From the NCBI GenBank assembly GCA_900539175.1, contig UQAW01000015.1, forward strand, positions 3,497-67,496: a DNA stretch of 64,000 bases, in the 5' to 3' direction. Shown here piece after piece: positions 26,875 through 36,559 of the stretch. The position numbers were made by a program, and so were the translations under genes. Under the pieces are notes generated by a model. It made no database searches, was not told where the DNA came from, and worked only from the letters and a program-made list of their open reading frames with translations. The DNA is from an uncultured Lachnospiraceae bacterium (GTDB taxonomy: Bacteria; Bacillota; Clostridia; Lachnospirales; Lachnospiraceae). The stretch's first letter is position 1; every line of letters starts with the position of its first letter.

Positions 26875-27370
26875 AGCCATCCGCCTCCATCATTTCTCTG
26901 AGTTTTTCCCGACTCCTGTGTAAATAAGAACGAACAGTTGCAGGTTTTGTCTTCATATATCCTGCAATCTGATCTGTGGACAACTGTTCATAATAAAACA
27001 ATTGAACGGCAATTCTGTATTTTTCAGGCAGACGCATCACATATTCGTACGTATATGCCGTCTGCTGCTCAGGCGCCGCCCTTTCAGCCACACTGTCCAT
27101 TCCCTCTGTCCGTCTGTTCCATGACAGGTTTAAAATCGACTTGCCCCTGTTAATGGCAACTGTAAGAAGCCATGCCTTCAGATGCTCTTCATCCCTGAAT
27201 GTCTTTCCCTTCTTCCCATGATATATAAGTTTTAAAAAGGTATCCTGGACCACCTCTTCCGCATCCTCTTTATTGCCCATCCTTACCATGGCAAGGCGAT
27301 ACAGCATGGTGGAATACTGATCCACTACTTTTTCCATCTCATATTTCTTACTTCCGCATATAATTTCCAT
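26864..27370 (-). CDS. ECF-type RNA polymerase sigma factor
   Basis: 168 residues with sigma region 2 (Y-S-T-M-L-Y-R-L-A, then E-D-A-E-E-V-V-Q-D-T-F-L-K) and region 4 (L-P-E-K-Y-R-I-A-V and a helix-turn-helix ending in S-Y-L-H-R-S-R-E-K-L). It is paired with the coupled anti-sigma gene. No target promoter can be inferred. The transglutaminase-like lipoprotein just upstream on the same strand may or may not be in its regulon. Confidence 0.92.
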   Translation of the reverse strand: MEIICGSKKYEMEKVVDQYSTMLYRLAMVRMGNKEDAEEVVQDTFLKLIYHGKKGKTFRDEEHLKAWLLTVAINRGKSILNLSWNRRTEGMDSVAERAAPEQQTAYTYEYVMRLPEKYRIAVQLFYYEQLSTDQIAGYMKTKPATVRSYLHRSREKLREMMEADGYVG

Positions 27371-27458
27371 CTTATCGTACCCTGCAGTTTAATCATTGAC
27401 TCATTATAGGATAAAGGAAATTTATATTTTTTTCAAGTGAGAAAGCAGACATGTCCGT

Positions 27459-29837
27459 TTATTTTTTAATTACCGCGATTACTCCCGCATTGTAATAGTA
27501 CATAACCTCCTCTGTTTCCGACCGATTTACTGCATTCTGAATGATCTCAGCAATATCTGTATTGCCATAGTTCAGATCCATTCGTATTACGGCACTATTT
27601 CCGTTCTTCAAAAGATCTGTCATCATTGACGCTGCTTCGTCTGCATCTTCCGTATAAAGCTTCTTTACATTATAGTATTCAAAGTCTATTCCTTCTGAGG
27701 TGTACTGATCAACATAAGAATCTATAAATGCTGTATCGTCCTGAACCAGGATGCCGGATGCAATTTCATCCGGAAGATTAAAATAGCAGTTTGGCATATA
27801 TTCATTATCATTGTTTGTTACATCAAGACTATACCAGGAACCATCCATTTTTACTCTGTTCCACTCATGATTTACATTATCCAGACGTCCGGTCACAATC
27901 ACAGCTTCTAATCCTGCCTCTCTGGCAATCAGCAAAAACGCCTCCGCATAAGATTCGCATACTCCATAATTATCTACCAGCACACCATACGGTGTAAAGG
28001 ATGCCGAAAATTCGTCAACAGCTTCCTCGCTGATCGTTCCGTCTTCATTGATATACTCCATAATTTCTTCGTTATATGAAGCATTTTTACAGAGATACTC
28101 ATTGATTGCTTCTTCTTTTTCATAATCACTCATTTCCGGCTTTATAATTTCGTCAGCAATCTCAGCAGCCTTCGCAAGAGACGCCTTCTGCATAGCTTCC
28201 GTATCCTCCGCAGACATAATATAAAGAATCTCAAGACTGTTTGTATCATAATCATAACTTGCAGAATCCATAATTCCAATCAGAGGATTCTGTGTGTAAG
28301 CTTCCAGAAGTGCATCGATCAGATATTCTGAATCGGATGCCTCATTAAAACCATCAAGAGAAATCGTAGTTTCATGATTCAGCATATTGAGTGCAATCCA
28401 TTCACTTAACGCAGAATTCGCAAAAACTGTGTCCAGAAGTCCTGCTTCTGTATCAATCTTCGGCTCCGGATCTTCCTTTAATTCCGGGTCAAATTCTGTA
28501 TCCGGATCTTTTACTGGTTCCGGTTTCAATTCTTTCTCGGGGTCTTCCCCGCTTTCCGGTTCTAAGCCGGACTCTGATTCCGGTTCACTATCCGGAGTAT
28601 ATGGAATATCAATGTTTTTTTCTGTCGTCAGCGCCTGCGTTGCCAACTGATCTTCCCGCTCGGTCAGCCTTTTTGCATCTTCCAGAAATGCCTCATATTC
28701 CATTCCGCTGAAAGTAATCTGCATCATAGAAATGGGAAGATTTTTAAATTTCGCCTCAATCACCATGCTGCCATCATCCAACAGAGTAACTTTTGCACCA
28801 TGGTAATCAATTAGAAATTTACCCGTTGTTTCATCAACCATCTCTACATCTGCATATGCCGGAAGTGCGAGTGCACTGTCTCCATAATACTCTGTCTGAA
28901 AATCGTCACTGAGCATATACGGAAGCTGCCCTGCAATATCCCCGACTGCACACAAATTACTCATTCCCGAAACTTCATTCCCATCTGTTTTTGCTACGAC
29001 AAAATAACTGTAAATCGGAAGCACCCAAGTATTCATGAGCCATTGTTCTGCAACATCGATTTCCGTATCCTCGTAGGTCTCTTCCCATGCTTCCTCAGAA
29101 TCCCTGACACTTTTCATATCATTGTAATCACAGAACGTATTCTCTGTGGTATATTGCAAAGACGCATATTCCATTCCCGGATCATATTCATACACTTCAT
29201 AGTAATCTGCACCTTCGACCTCTGACCAGTTAAGTGCATAGTACCCATCATTTTGTACCAACTGCTGAAGTGTCGGTGTTCCCAGATCACGTGCGATGGT
29301 AAAAACGGTAACAAGCGGTTTCTCCAACGGCTCTCCCGTATCAATATCATAATACTGTGCCATCCAGAACTTGCTTCTGCTGCCCCATGTGCCGTCCGAA
29401 TCAGAAGAACCCTGAGGATCATTCAAATTAAATACCAGACCCGGTTTCACAGTCATCGACATGGTATCATAATCTTCATCAATAGAAATATCAACCCTCT
29501 GTGTCAATGCACTGTCTGAATACACACTGATACATTCATATTCCTCCAAAGCAAAAAATTCCTCTGACAGATTCTCAAATGTAAAAATATAGTCTTCCGG
29601 AAGATTGTATAACGGCTCTGCATAGTCATAATTGCTTTCTCCGGCATATTTGGTCTTAATCTGCTCCACCAGAGCGGATCCTTTGGAATTTCCGTTTTTG
29701 CTGCTGCCTTTTCCACTTTCCTCTGCCGTTACCTGGCTTTTATCCACAGTTTTGCTTTCCTTTTCCGCGCAGCCTGTCAACATGGATGCTGCCAATACTG
29801 CTGCCATGACTCCTGATAATAGTTGTCTTGATTTCAT
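27459..29837 (-). CDS. Lipoprotein with transglutaminase-like domain
   Basis: About 792 residues. The start at 29837 follows AAAAGGAG and gives a lipoprotein signal with Cys23 (M-L-T-G-C). An N-terminal beta-rich region with a fibronectin-like segment precedes a roughly 45-residue Pro-Glu-Asp repeat linker (around 405-455). The C-terminal domain has a transglutaminase/cysteine-protease triad: Cys627 (G-V-C-E-S), His657 (N-H-E-W) and Asp672 (S-L-D-V-T). It is likely a surface enzyme acting on proteins or cell-wall peptides; its activity is unknown. Confidence 0.8.
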   Translation of the reverse strand: MKSRQLLSGVMAAVLAASMLTGCAEKESKTVDKSQVTAEESGKGSSKNGNSKGSALVEQIKTKYAGESNYDYAEPLYNLPEDYIFTFENLSEEFFALEEYECISVYSDSALTQRVDISIDEDYDTMSMTVKPGLVFNLNDPQGSSDSDGTWGSRSKFWMAQYYDIDTGEPLEKPLVTVFTIARDLGTPTLQQLVQNDGYYALNWSEVEGADYYEVYEYDPGMEYASLQYTTENTFCDYNDMKSVRDSEEAWEETYEDTEIDVAEQWLMNTWVLPIYSYFVVAKTDGNEVSGMSNLCAVGDIAGQLPYMLSDDFQTEYYGDSALALPAYADVEMVDETTGKFLIDYHGAKVTLLDDGSMVIEAKFKNLPISMMQITFSGMEYEAFLEDAKRLTEREDQLATQALTTEKNIDIPYTPDSEPESESGLEPESGEDPEKELKPEPVKDPDTEFDPELKEDPEPKIDTEAGLLDTVFANSALSEWIALNMLNHETTISLDGFNEASDSEYLIDALLEAYTQNPLIGIMDSASYDYDTNSLEILYIMSAEDTEAMQKASLAKAAEIADEIIKPEMSDYEKEEAINEYLCKNASYNEEIMEYINEDGTISEEAVDEFSASFTPYGVLVDNYGVCESYAEAFLLIAREAGLEAVIVTGRLDNVNHEWNRVKMDGSWYSLDVTNNDNEYMPNCYFNLPDEIASGILVQDDTAFIDSYVDQYTSEGIDFEYYNVKKLYTEDADEAASMMTDLLKNGNSAVIRMDLNYGNTDIAEIIQNAVNRSETEEVMYYYNAGVIAVIKK

Positions 29838-29919
29838 AGTCTTACATACTCCTTTTCTCTTTTCCCTGTCATGCCGAATAATTCGTTTCGGCAATTTGCC
29901 ACATATTTTGAAATGATTA

Positions 29920-29986
29920 AAAAAAAATTCTGAGATCTCATGTTCTTAACTGCTTACGTTAATAACACTCTGCATCTCAGAATTTT
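29920..29986 (-). terminator. Terminator after spmB
   Basis: On the minus strand, a perfect 13-bp stem (AAAATTCTGAGAT) with a long 37-base loop ends in a run of nine T residues, about 35 bases after the spmB stop. Confidence 0.75.
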
Positions 29987-30021
29987 GTTGCAATATTTTT
30001 TAATTTTTAAAATTTTTTTCT

Positions 30022-30546
30022 TCACATCATCCCGGCCAGTATTACACTTGCCGCAAGTCCTGCCAGTGTTGCAGTCAGGGCGCCTGCCAATGTATATCTG
30101 GTCTTGGTCACCTTCGCAGCCACAAAATAGACAGACATTGTATAAAAAATTGTCTCCGTACAAGACATGGAGATGGACGCTGCCAGTCCGATGAAGGAAT
30201 CCGTCCCGTAATTCTTATAGAGATCCAGAAGAAGTCCCGCAGAAGCTGAGGAAGAAAACATCTTAATAATCGAAAGAGGAACTAATTGAGATGGAAATCC
30301 GATTGGATCCAGCACAACGCCCAACACTCTGGAAAGCAAATCCAGGAATCCGGATGCCCGCAGTACTCCTACCGCCACCATCAATCCAATTAAAGTGGGA
30401 AGAATCTGAACCACTGTATGTAAACCGTCCTTCGCCCCCGCTACAAATTGTTCGTAAATATTTTGTTTCTGCAGCAGACCATAGCCAACAATATAAAACA
30501 GAATTAACGGAATCATAAAATCAGAAAGATAGAAAAGAATCTTCAC
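30022..30546 (-). CDS. spmB: Spore maturation protein B
   Basis: A 174-residue polytopic membrane protein of the SpmB/nucleoside-recognition (Gate) family, needed for dehydration of the spore core in Bacillus. The signature segments V-Q-I-L-P-T-L-I-G-L-M-V-A and the S-A-S-A-G-L-L-L...M-S-C-T-E-T region are present. The start is GTG at 30546, six bases after GGAGG. SpmA is normally encoded next to it, but here spmA lies 30 kb away. Confidence 0.92.
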   Translation of the reverse strand: MKILFYLSDFMIPLILFYIVGYGLLQKQNIYEQFVAGAKDGLHTVVQILPTLIGLMVAVGVLRASGFLDLLSRVLGVVLDPIGFPSQLVPLSIIKMFSSSASAGLLLDLYKNYGTDSFIGLAASISMSCTETIFYTMSVYFVAAKVTKTRYTLAGALTATLAGLAASVILAGMM

Positions 30547-30637
30547 TCAATACCTCCATAGACAAACTCCACTCATAAAAATTTATGTGTCAACCTATAG
30601 ATTTTATTCCACACTTTTTAAAGATTCCATCTTATCT

Positions 30638-30781
30638 ATGATACACGGATTTCTCCGCCCTTCATGCTCCCCAAATCCTAAAACATTCGAAATCCGCCCT
30701 ATCCGGGCTACTTTCTCACGTTTTGTGCATCCCAAAATCATGCTTTTTCATGCAAGCATGACCTTTTGACGCTTGTATCAT
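30638..30781. repeat. Family A modular repeat, full copy (A2)
   Basis: 144 bp bounded by ATGATACA and TGTATCAT. Its right end overlaps the stop codon of the small gene at 30778. Apart from this element, the 30547-30777 gap holds no gene that I can see. Confidence 0.78.
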
Positions 30782-30948
30782 ATTATCTCGTACTGCAGCA
30801 TCTCATAATGCAGCCTGCAGCCTTCATAGATCTCCATAGGAAGCAAAGCTCGTGCCACCAGCTTAAACTCCGAATCCGGCTCATCCAGCCGCTTCAAATG
30901 TGCATAATCACCATCAATCTCAACAATTTCATAATCACACGTCAACAT
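30778..30948 (-). CDS. Small DUF3006-like protein
   Basis: 56 residues, below usual annotation size. It resembles DUF3006 proteins: I-x-x-I-D-G-D-Y-A-H-L near the N-terminus, then A-L-L-P, then Y-E-G-C-R-L, close to the family's E-G-D-(V/R)-L. The start codon lies in the overlap with the upstream gene (ATGTTGA), so translation is probably coupled. The stop codon is inside the terminal repeat of family A copy A2. Confidence 0.62.
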   Translation of the reverse strand: MLTCDYEIVEIDGDYAHLKRLDEPDSEFKLVARALLPMEIYEGCRLHYEMLQYEII

Positions 30949-31184
30949 GATTTTCCAAACTCTTCCTTCATCATTCTTATCATCTCCACATCCGATTCTG
31001 TGAGACGGATATTCGAGACATAGTTCTTTCCTTCTGCAGTGGTTACATTGACCTCAACCACCGTGCCGGCCTCCAATGCTTCTTTGGATACCGCCTCAAA
31101 AAAACGCGGCAGCTTCGGATGATTGTTGATAAATTGATTCCAGTAATTCTTATACTGCAATAGCTTCATTGGGTTTATATTCAT
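30942..31184 (-). CDS. Small conserved-looking protein of unknown function
   Basis: 80 residues, soluble, with mixed helix and strand. GAGGAG precedes the ATG by about eight bases. Its end overlaps the next small gene by seven bases. I do not recognise the family. The two-gene unit lies between spmB and the GH16 gene. Confidence 0.6.
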   Translation of the reverse strand: MNINPMKLLQYKNYWNQFINNHPKLPRFFEAVSKEALEAGTVVEVNVTTAEGKNYVSNIRLTESDVEMIRMMKEEFGKSC

Positions 31185-31297
31185 AATTTTTTCTCCTCAC
31201 TCTCGAAATAAAGCAAAACATTGTCATCGTGCAAACCTTATTTTTCAGTATATCATCACCATACATAAAAATCAATGTTCCACAAATTACAAGTAAA

Positions 31298-31331
31298 CGG
31301 ACAGACTTTCACTTTCATGAAAATCTGTCCG
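31298..31331 (-). terminator. Probable terminator after the GH16-CBM6 gene
   Basis: CGGACAGA pairs with TCTGTCCG, with an inner TTTC/GAAA stem; it lies 36 bases past the stop of the minus-strand gene. The T-run after it is weak. Confidence 0.6.
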
Positions 31332-31366
31332 CCCTATCACAAATACTTACCTGTCATACTATCTTT

Positions 31367-32125
31367 TTATACAAGTGTAAACTTTATCCAGTTCAAATTA
31401 TAGCCTCCAACAGGCGACGCGATACCAAAGCTCTGGTTCCCTGCCTGCAGATTCACAATCATGGAAACGGTAGTCCAGTTCTGCCAGTCACCGGTATTCG
31501 GTATCGAGACTTCACCTAAGTTGGTGTTACCGGCATTCTGCTCAAGACGCAGGATTCCAGCATTGTTGGTAGATGCCACACGAAATTCTACAAGATATCT
31601 ACCTGTTACAGGAATCTCTACATTGTCATAACTCATCCAGTCATAAGTATCAATGTAGCCTACATTTTGTCCGCCTTCGCTGCATGCTTCTTTCTGTACG
31701 CCGCTCATATTGGCATAGTTTTCTGCCTCCACCAGAATTACTGGCTTTTCTGCAGCATTCTTTACCGGCGTAAATTTTATCCAGTTCAAATTATAGCCGC
31801 CCACAGGAGATGCGATACCAAAGTTCTGGTTCCCTGCCCGCAGATCTACAGTCATGGAAACGGTAGTCCAATTCTGCCAGTCACCGGTATTTGGTATGGA
31901 AACTTCACCTAAATTCGTGCTGCCAGAATTCTGTTCAAGACGAAGGATGCCGGCATTGCTGGTAGATGCCACACGAAATTCCACAAGATATTTACCTGAT
32001 ACAGGAAGCTCTACATTGTCATAACTCATCCAGTCGTAAGTATCAATGTAGCCTACATTTTGTCCGCCTTCTCTGCATGCTTCCTTCTGTACGCCACTCA
32101 TGTTGGCATAATTTTCTGCCTCCAC
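31367..32125 (-). repeat. Tandem duplication encoding two CBM6 modules
   Basis: Two near-identical units of about 370 bp with a 393-bp (131-residue) period. The nucleotide match is high even at synonymous sites, so the duplication is recent or homogenised by gene conversion. Confidence 0.85.
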
Positions 32126-32947
32126 AAAAACTCCGGATCCATCAGATGAATAGGATGGTGGAGTGGACGGTTTTGCAGATGACCCCGGTGCTGTCTTGGA
32201 ATAGCTTGCTGCTTTGTACTGGGCAGTAAGCGTTGTTGCACCGTTGAATGCACCTAGCCAGTCGTCAACTCCTCTTCCCGGCCAGACATTCATCATGATT
32301 TTACCGGGGGTACTGGGGATATTACTGGTAGCAGTATAGACCTTATTTCCATCTACATACCATGTAATGTAACCAGGCTGCCAATCGAACCCATAGGTAT
32401 GAAAATCTGCAGCGGCATCAAAGCCCAGAGAATACAGATATTCATGTCCTCCTACACCGTTCGTATAATAATTAAACTGTACCTTGGTAGTATCCTTTCC
32501 TAAAAATTCAATGTCGATTTCGTCCCATACAGTTCCGTCTGTCGGTCCGGTATAAGTAAAGAAAGAAGAAACCACACCCGTATTTCTGATAGGTTTCATC
32601 GTAACTTCGTAATAACCGTATCTAAAAGTCTGCTGTGTACGGTACTCCGCGCCTGCGTAATTGTACCCGGAACCACTATCGGTATCTCTTGTGATTGAAA
32701 GACTTGTGGTATTGTTAGAAAATGCTACATTACCAGAACGCCACATACAATCGAACATACTGCCATTTGAGTAACCATTGGAAATTTCCATTTCGTTGCT
32801 GTCAAAATAAGACATATTGATATTATAGTTACTGTCTGTAAACTGCGATGCCTCGACATCATGCGTCCCAATACTGATCGCCGCTGTAAACGGAAGCACT
32901 AAAGCTAATACTGATGAGATCCCCTTTTTTACCCAATTTTTTCTCAT
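31367..32947 (-). CDS. Secreted lichenase-type GH16 with two CBM6 modules
   Basis: 526 residues. After a signal peptide (about 1-33), a GH16 catalytic domain (about 40-250) shows the retaining motif E143-I-D145-I-E147 inside W-D-E-I-D-I-E-F-L-G, typical of bacterial beta-1,3-1,4-glucanases. A short Ser/Pro linker leads to two CBM6-like modules (about 274-395 and 405-526). The catalytic domain is closely related to that of the 2065-residue protein at 49601. AGGAGG precedes the ATG. Most likely an extracellular lichenase acting on mixed-linkage glucans. It sits beside the GH3/ABC operon but has its own terminator. Confidence 0.9.
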   Translation of the reverse strand: MRKNWVKKGISSVLALVLPFTAAISIGTHDVEASQFTDSNYNINMSYFDSNEMEISNGYSNGSMFDCMWRSGNVAFSNNTTSLSITRDTDSGSGYNYAGAEYRTQQTFRYGYYEVTMKPIRNTGVVSSFFTYTGPTDGTVWDEIDIEFLGKDTTKVQFNYYTNGVGGHEYLYSLGFDAAADFHTYGFDWQPGYITWYVDGNKVYTATSNIPSTPGKIMMNVWPGRGVDDWLGAFNGATTLTAQYKAASYSKTAPGSSAKPSTPPSYSSDGSGVFVEAENYANMSGVQKEACREGGQNVGYIDTYDWMSYDNVELPVSGKYLVEFRVASTSNAGILRLEQNSGSTNLGEVSIPNTGDWQNWTTVSMTVDLRAGNQNFGIASPVGGYNLNWIKFTPVKNAAEKPVILVEAENYANMSGVQKEACSEGGQNVGYIDTYDWMSYDNVEIPVTGRYLVEFRVASTNNAGILRLEQNAGNTNLGEVSIPNTGDWQNWTTVSMIVNLQAGNQSFGIASPVGGYNLNWIKFTLV

Positions 32948-33172
32948 TGCTGATTCCTCCTATGCATTATAAAATAGTCAAACTATTAGGTAGAACGGCC
33001 GCTACTCCCTTACTGCATCTACCTTTAAGTTATTTATATTTTAACACTGGAAGGATGTGGAATATATCACTTTGATTACATTTTGTGGTATTTTTTTGCC
33101 CCTAAATCATATAAAGTAAGCTCACAGATACACTCTATCATTCCTGTTATGTAAAATTCAGGAGCGGCAAAA

Positions 33173-33204
33173 AGAGCAGCTCCGAACAAGCCGGAAACTG
33201 CTCT
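33173..33204 (-). terminator. Terminator of the GH3/ABC operon
   Basis: An AGAGCAG/CTGCTCT stem with an inner TCCG/CGGA, followed on the minus strand by CTTTTTG. It begins 13 bases after the GH3 stop. Confidence 0.8.
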
Positions 33205-33216
33205 AAATGTAAATTG

Positions 33217-35712
33217 TTATTCATCAATAACTACTTGTTTCTTTAATTTTCGAGTCAGCGCTATAATACGCCCTGCACAATTCCGGATATCCTCTTCTGA
33301 AAGTTCTCCCTGTGCATATGCTTCACGAATATTCCTGGCATCCTCAGGATTTCCCGGCATAATGATATCATTTCCGGCAGCCGCACATTTCCATGGTACA
33401 CTTCCATCCTCCGGAACTGTTGTATTCCAATCAGACATGATCACGCCATCAAATCCCCATTCTTCACGCGCAACAGATGTACATAGAGCTCTGCTGTTCG
33501 CCGCATGAACTCCATTGATCAGGTTATAGGATGACATGATCGCTGCTGGAGCACTCTGCTTGACTGCAATCTCGAATCCTCGGAAATAGATTTCCCGCAG
33601 CGCCCTTTCGGACACACGGACATCCACACCCATACGGTTATCCTCCTGATTGTTGCAGGCAAAATGCTTGATTGTCACACCGCATCCTTCCCTGCTCTGC
33701 ACACCCTCCGTTACAGCTGCTGCCATAACTCCGGACAACAACGGATCTTCCGAATAGTATTCAAAATTACGCCCGCATAACGGATTTCTGTGAATATTCA
33801 TCCCTGGCGCCAGCCACAGATCCACATGGAACTCTTCCATTTCTACCGCTATGGCCTCTCCAAATTTTCGCATCAGTTTTGGATCCCACATCTGCGCCAA
33901 TGCTGTTCCCACCGGAAATGCCGTGCAGTACTGATAGTACGTATTCGCACCTTCATGCCGTTCTATGGGCTCTAAGAATCCATTTTCCAATGTTCCCAGC
34001 ACACCAACACCATATACGGTGTCCGTCTCTGTATCTACTTCATAACTTTGCCGTAACCGAAGTCCCGCAGGACCATCTGCCATGATCAGGGAGCAGATTC
34101 CATATGCTTCTTCCAATTCTTCTGATGTCTCTCCAGCCGAACCCGGTACCCGTACTCCGGAGGAGCCCAGCGTACTGGCGCCTTGTGTGATATTTCCATA
34201 GAGAAGCGGAATCAATTCCTCGACAGGCTGCTCTGCAGTGGGTACTTTCCTGCATGTTCTTTGTTCTTCCTTCTGGGGTAGATAAGGAACTTCCAAAATT
34301 CCCTGTGTTTCTGCCATTGCCATCCACTCTGTCGTCTGCGCTCCAACGGTCCCAGAACCGTCAAGTTCTGCAAATTCTGTCTTGCCATGACACAACTCAT
34401 GTGTCTGTTCCGTAATCACACATTCCGAAACAGTGAGCACGGCTGCCAACTGCAGAGACGCAGAATGATTCCCAATCCATACACCATACTTTCCTTCCGC
34501 GACATACCATGCATGAAGCTGTTCCGAGAAACTGGCCATCTGTTTCTGCTCTATAGTAATGGTAACCTTCTGAGCCTCTTTCGGTTGCAGAACAGACGTC
34601 TTTGCAAATCCTGCCAGCCTGTGATACTCCTTCGTCTCCCCATTCCGGGGCATCGTCAGGTAGATCTGCACAACCTCTCTTCCGGCATAACAGTCTCCGG
34701 TATTTTCCACCAGCACGTCTACCTCAATCCTTGATTCTTTCACCTGCAGACCTGCAAATTTCATTTTAAACGAGGTATAAGAAAGACCATATCCAAACGG
34801 AAACAAGGGCTGTATCCCGAAGCTGTCAAAATAGCGGTATCCCACATAAATCCCTTCTGTATATTCCTCTGTCTCCAGATTTCCATTCAGATAACTGAAT
34901 TTCTCAGCACCCGGGTAGTCTTCGTAACATCTTGCCCACGTAGTAGTCAGTCTTCCTCCCGGTGCCGTCTTGCCGAGCAATACATCTGCGACTGCACGCC
35001 CGCCCTCTTGTCCCGGCTGGGAAATATTTAAAACAGCTCTGATATTTTCTGCATCTGCTAAAATATTCGTTAATTCTACCGGACCTCCGGCATTTAAAAT
35101 CAATATAATCGGAATATTCTTCCGATTCAGGAACAGGAGATCCTCCTGTTCCCTTTTACTTAAATAATAATCCCCCTCTTCTCTGCGGCGATCCCTGCCT
35201 TCACCAGAGATCCGGCTGATTACATAGACTGCTGCTTCGGCACCTTCCACATCTCCGTCTGTGATCCTGCGGCCCTCCGGCAATGCAAATGGATTGGCCG
35301 CATACGCATCAAACGGATTTTCTACGTGCTTTGCATTCTCCAGCACCTTTGCCTTCCACTCATCTCTGGCTAACGCATAGCGCCTTTGATAATCCAAGAG
35401 CCAGTTTTCACTCGTCATCGGAACTCCGACTTCTTTCAGTCCCCGATAGATGGAAATATTTTCCCGGTTATTGACATCACCGGAACCAATCCCGCCTTTG
35501 ACTGTTTTCTCCGCACCGCATCCCAGCAATGCAACAGGCGTAGACACTTTGATCGGAAGCACTCCTTCATTCTTCAGTAAAATCATTCCCTCTGCTGCCA
35601 TCTCCCTTGCCAAACGGCTATGGGCAAGTTCCCGATCCGACGGCTGCGGATCCAGTGTTCCACTGTGAATTCGATTTCTTTCTTCCACATCTTCTTTTCT
35701 TTGCTGCAACAT
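33217..35712 (-). CDS. GH3 beta-glucosidase with inverted domain order
   Basis: About 831 residues, no signal peptide, so cytoplasmic. The alpha/beta C-domain of GH3 comes first (from about 40, with G-G-I-G-S-G-D-V-N), then a fibronectin-III-like domain (near 300-400). The (beta/alpha)8 domain comes last, with the nucleophile Asp in G-V-I-M-S-D-W at about residue 761. Domain-swapped GH3 enzymes of this kind are known in gut Firmicutes and bifidobacteria. The ATG at 35712 follows AAGGAG one base after the permease stop, so it belongs to the importer operon. Substrate inferred: imported beta-gluco-oligosaccharides. Confidence 0.88.
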   Translation of the reverse strand: MLQQRKEDVEERNRIHSGTLDPQPSDRELAHSRLAREMAAEGMILLKNEGVLPIKVSTPVALLGCGAEKTVKGGIGSGDVNNRENISIYRGLKEVGVPMTSENWLLDYQRRYALARDEWKAKVLENAKHVENPFDAYAANPFALPEGRRITDGDVEGAEAAVYVISRISGEGRDRRREEGDYYLSKREQEDLLFLNRKNIPIILILNAGGPVELTNILADAENIRAVLNISQPGQEGGRAVADVLLGKTAPGGRLTTTWARCYEDYPGAEKFSYLNGNLETEEYTEGIYVGYRYFDSFGIQPLFPFGYGLSYTSFKMKFAGLQVKESRIEVDVLVENTGDCYAGREVVQIYLTMPRNGETKEYHRLAGFAKTSVLQPKEAQKVTITIEQKQMASFSEQLHAWYVAEGKYGVWIGNHSASLQLAAVLTVSECVITEQTHELCHGKTEFAELDGSGTVGAQTTEWMAMAETQGILEVPYLPQKEEQRTCRKVPTAEQPVEELIPLLYGNITQGASTLGSSGVRVPGSAGETSEELEEAYGICSLIMADGPAGLRLRQSYEVDTETDTVYGVGVLGTLENGFLEPIERHEGANTYYQYCTAFPVGTALAQMWDPKLMRKFGEAIAVEMEEFHVDLWLAPGMNIHRNPLCGRNFEYYSEDPLLSGVMAAAVTEGVQSREGCGVTIKHFACNNQEDNRMGVDVRVSERALREIYFRGFEIAVKQSAPAAIMSSYNLINGVHAANSRALCTSVAREEWGFDGVIMSDWNTTVPEDGSVPWKCAAAGNDIIMPGNPEDARNIREAYAQGELSEEDIRNCAGRIIALTRKLKKQVVIDE

Positions 35713-35713
35713 A

Positions 35714-36559
35714 TTACTCCTTAACACCGCCAAGCGTTACACCAGCAATAATAAACTTAGAGAGACACAGGTATACAAAAATAATCGGGACAATTGCTAC
35801 CATGATCATCATGTAAATTTTACCCGTGTCAAAGCTCATATAATCTGCACCTCGGAGTGTTGCGATCAGAATTGGCACGGTCATTTTGTTCTTGGACTGA
35901 ATAACCAACGCCGGAACGAAGTAGTTGTTCCAGGAACCAACAAATGTAAAAATTGCCTGTACTGCGATCGCTGGTTTCATGATCGGAAGTACAATCTGGT
36001 TAAAGGTTCTGAATTCCACACAGCCATCAATTCTTGCCGCCTCAACCAGTGACAGCGGAAGCGAAGACTGCAGGTAACTATACATAAAGTAAAATACAGC
36101 CGGAGATGCAATTGACGGAATAATCAAAGGAAGCAGAGAATCATACATTCCTATATTCGTAATCAAACGCAGGAATCCCATTGCCGTAACCTGAGTCGGC
36201 ATTACCAGGATTGCCATGATGAAAGTAAACGCTGCTTTCTTAAACTTAAAATCATATGCATACAAGCCGTACGCCGTCAATGACGAAAAGTAAGTACAGA
36301 TTGCCGCTGAGCATCCGGAAACAATTAAGCTGTTTAAAATTCCCCGAATCATCGGAAATGTTCCGTCATTTGCCACACTCATAAAGTTTTTCAGAAAATT
36401 GCTTCCCGGCAGCGCCGAGAACCCCTTCTGAAGATCCGCATGTGAACGAGTCGCATTAACAATCAGTATGTAGAAAAAGAACAGACATAGAAACGACAGA
36501 ATAATAAGTACCACATGCGCTAAAATACTCTTTGCACGATTTGGCTTTTTTGATTTCAT
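35714..36559 (-). CDS. Carbohydrate ABC transporter permease (MalG-like)
   Basis: 281 residues with six predicted membrane helices. The binding-protein-dependent transport motif E-A-A-R-I-D-G-C lies in the second half. It pairs with the permease at 36556 (four-base overlap). No ATPase gene is present; as in many Firmicutes CUT1 systems, a shared MsmK-type ATPase elsewhere probably energises it. Confidence 0.92.
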   Translation of the reverse strand: MKSKKPNRAKSILAHVVLIILSFLCLFFFYILIVNATRSHADLQKGFSALPGSNFLKNFMSVANDGTFPMIRGILNSLIVSGCSAAICTYFSSLTAYGLYAYDFKFKKAAFTFIMAILVMPTQVTAMGFLRLITNIGMYDSLLPLIIPSIASPAVFYFMYSYLQSSLPLSLVEAARIDGCVEFRTFNQIVLPIMKPAIAVQAIFTFVGSWNNYFVPALVIQSKNKMTVPILIATLRGADYMSFDTGKIYMMIMVAIVPIIFVYLCLSKFIIAGVTLGGVKE

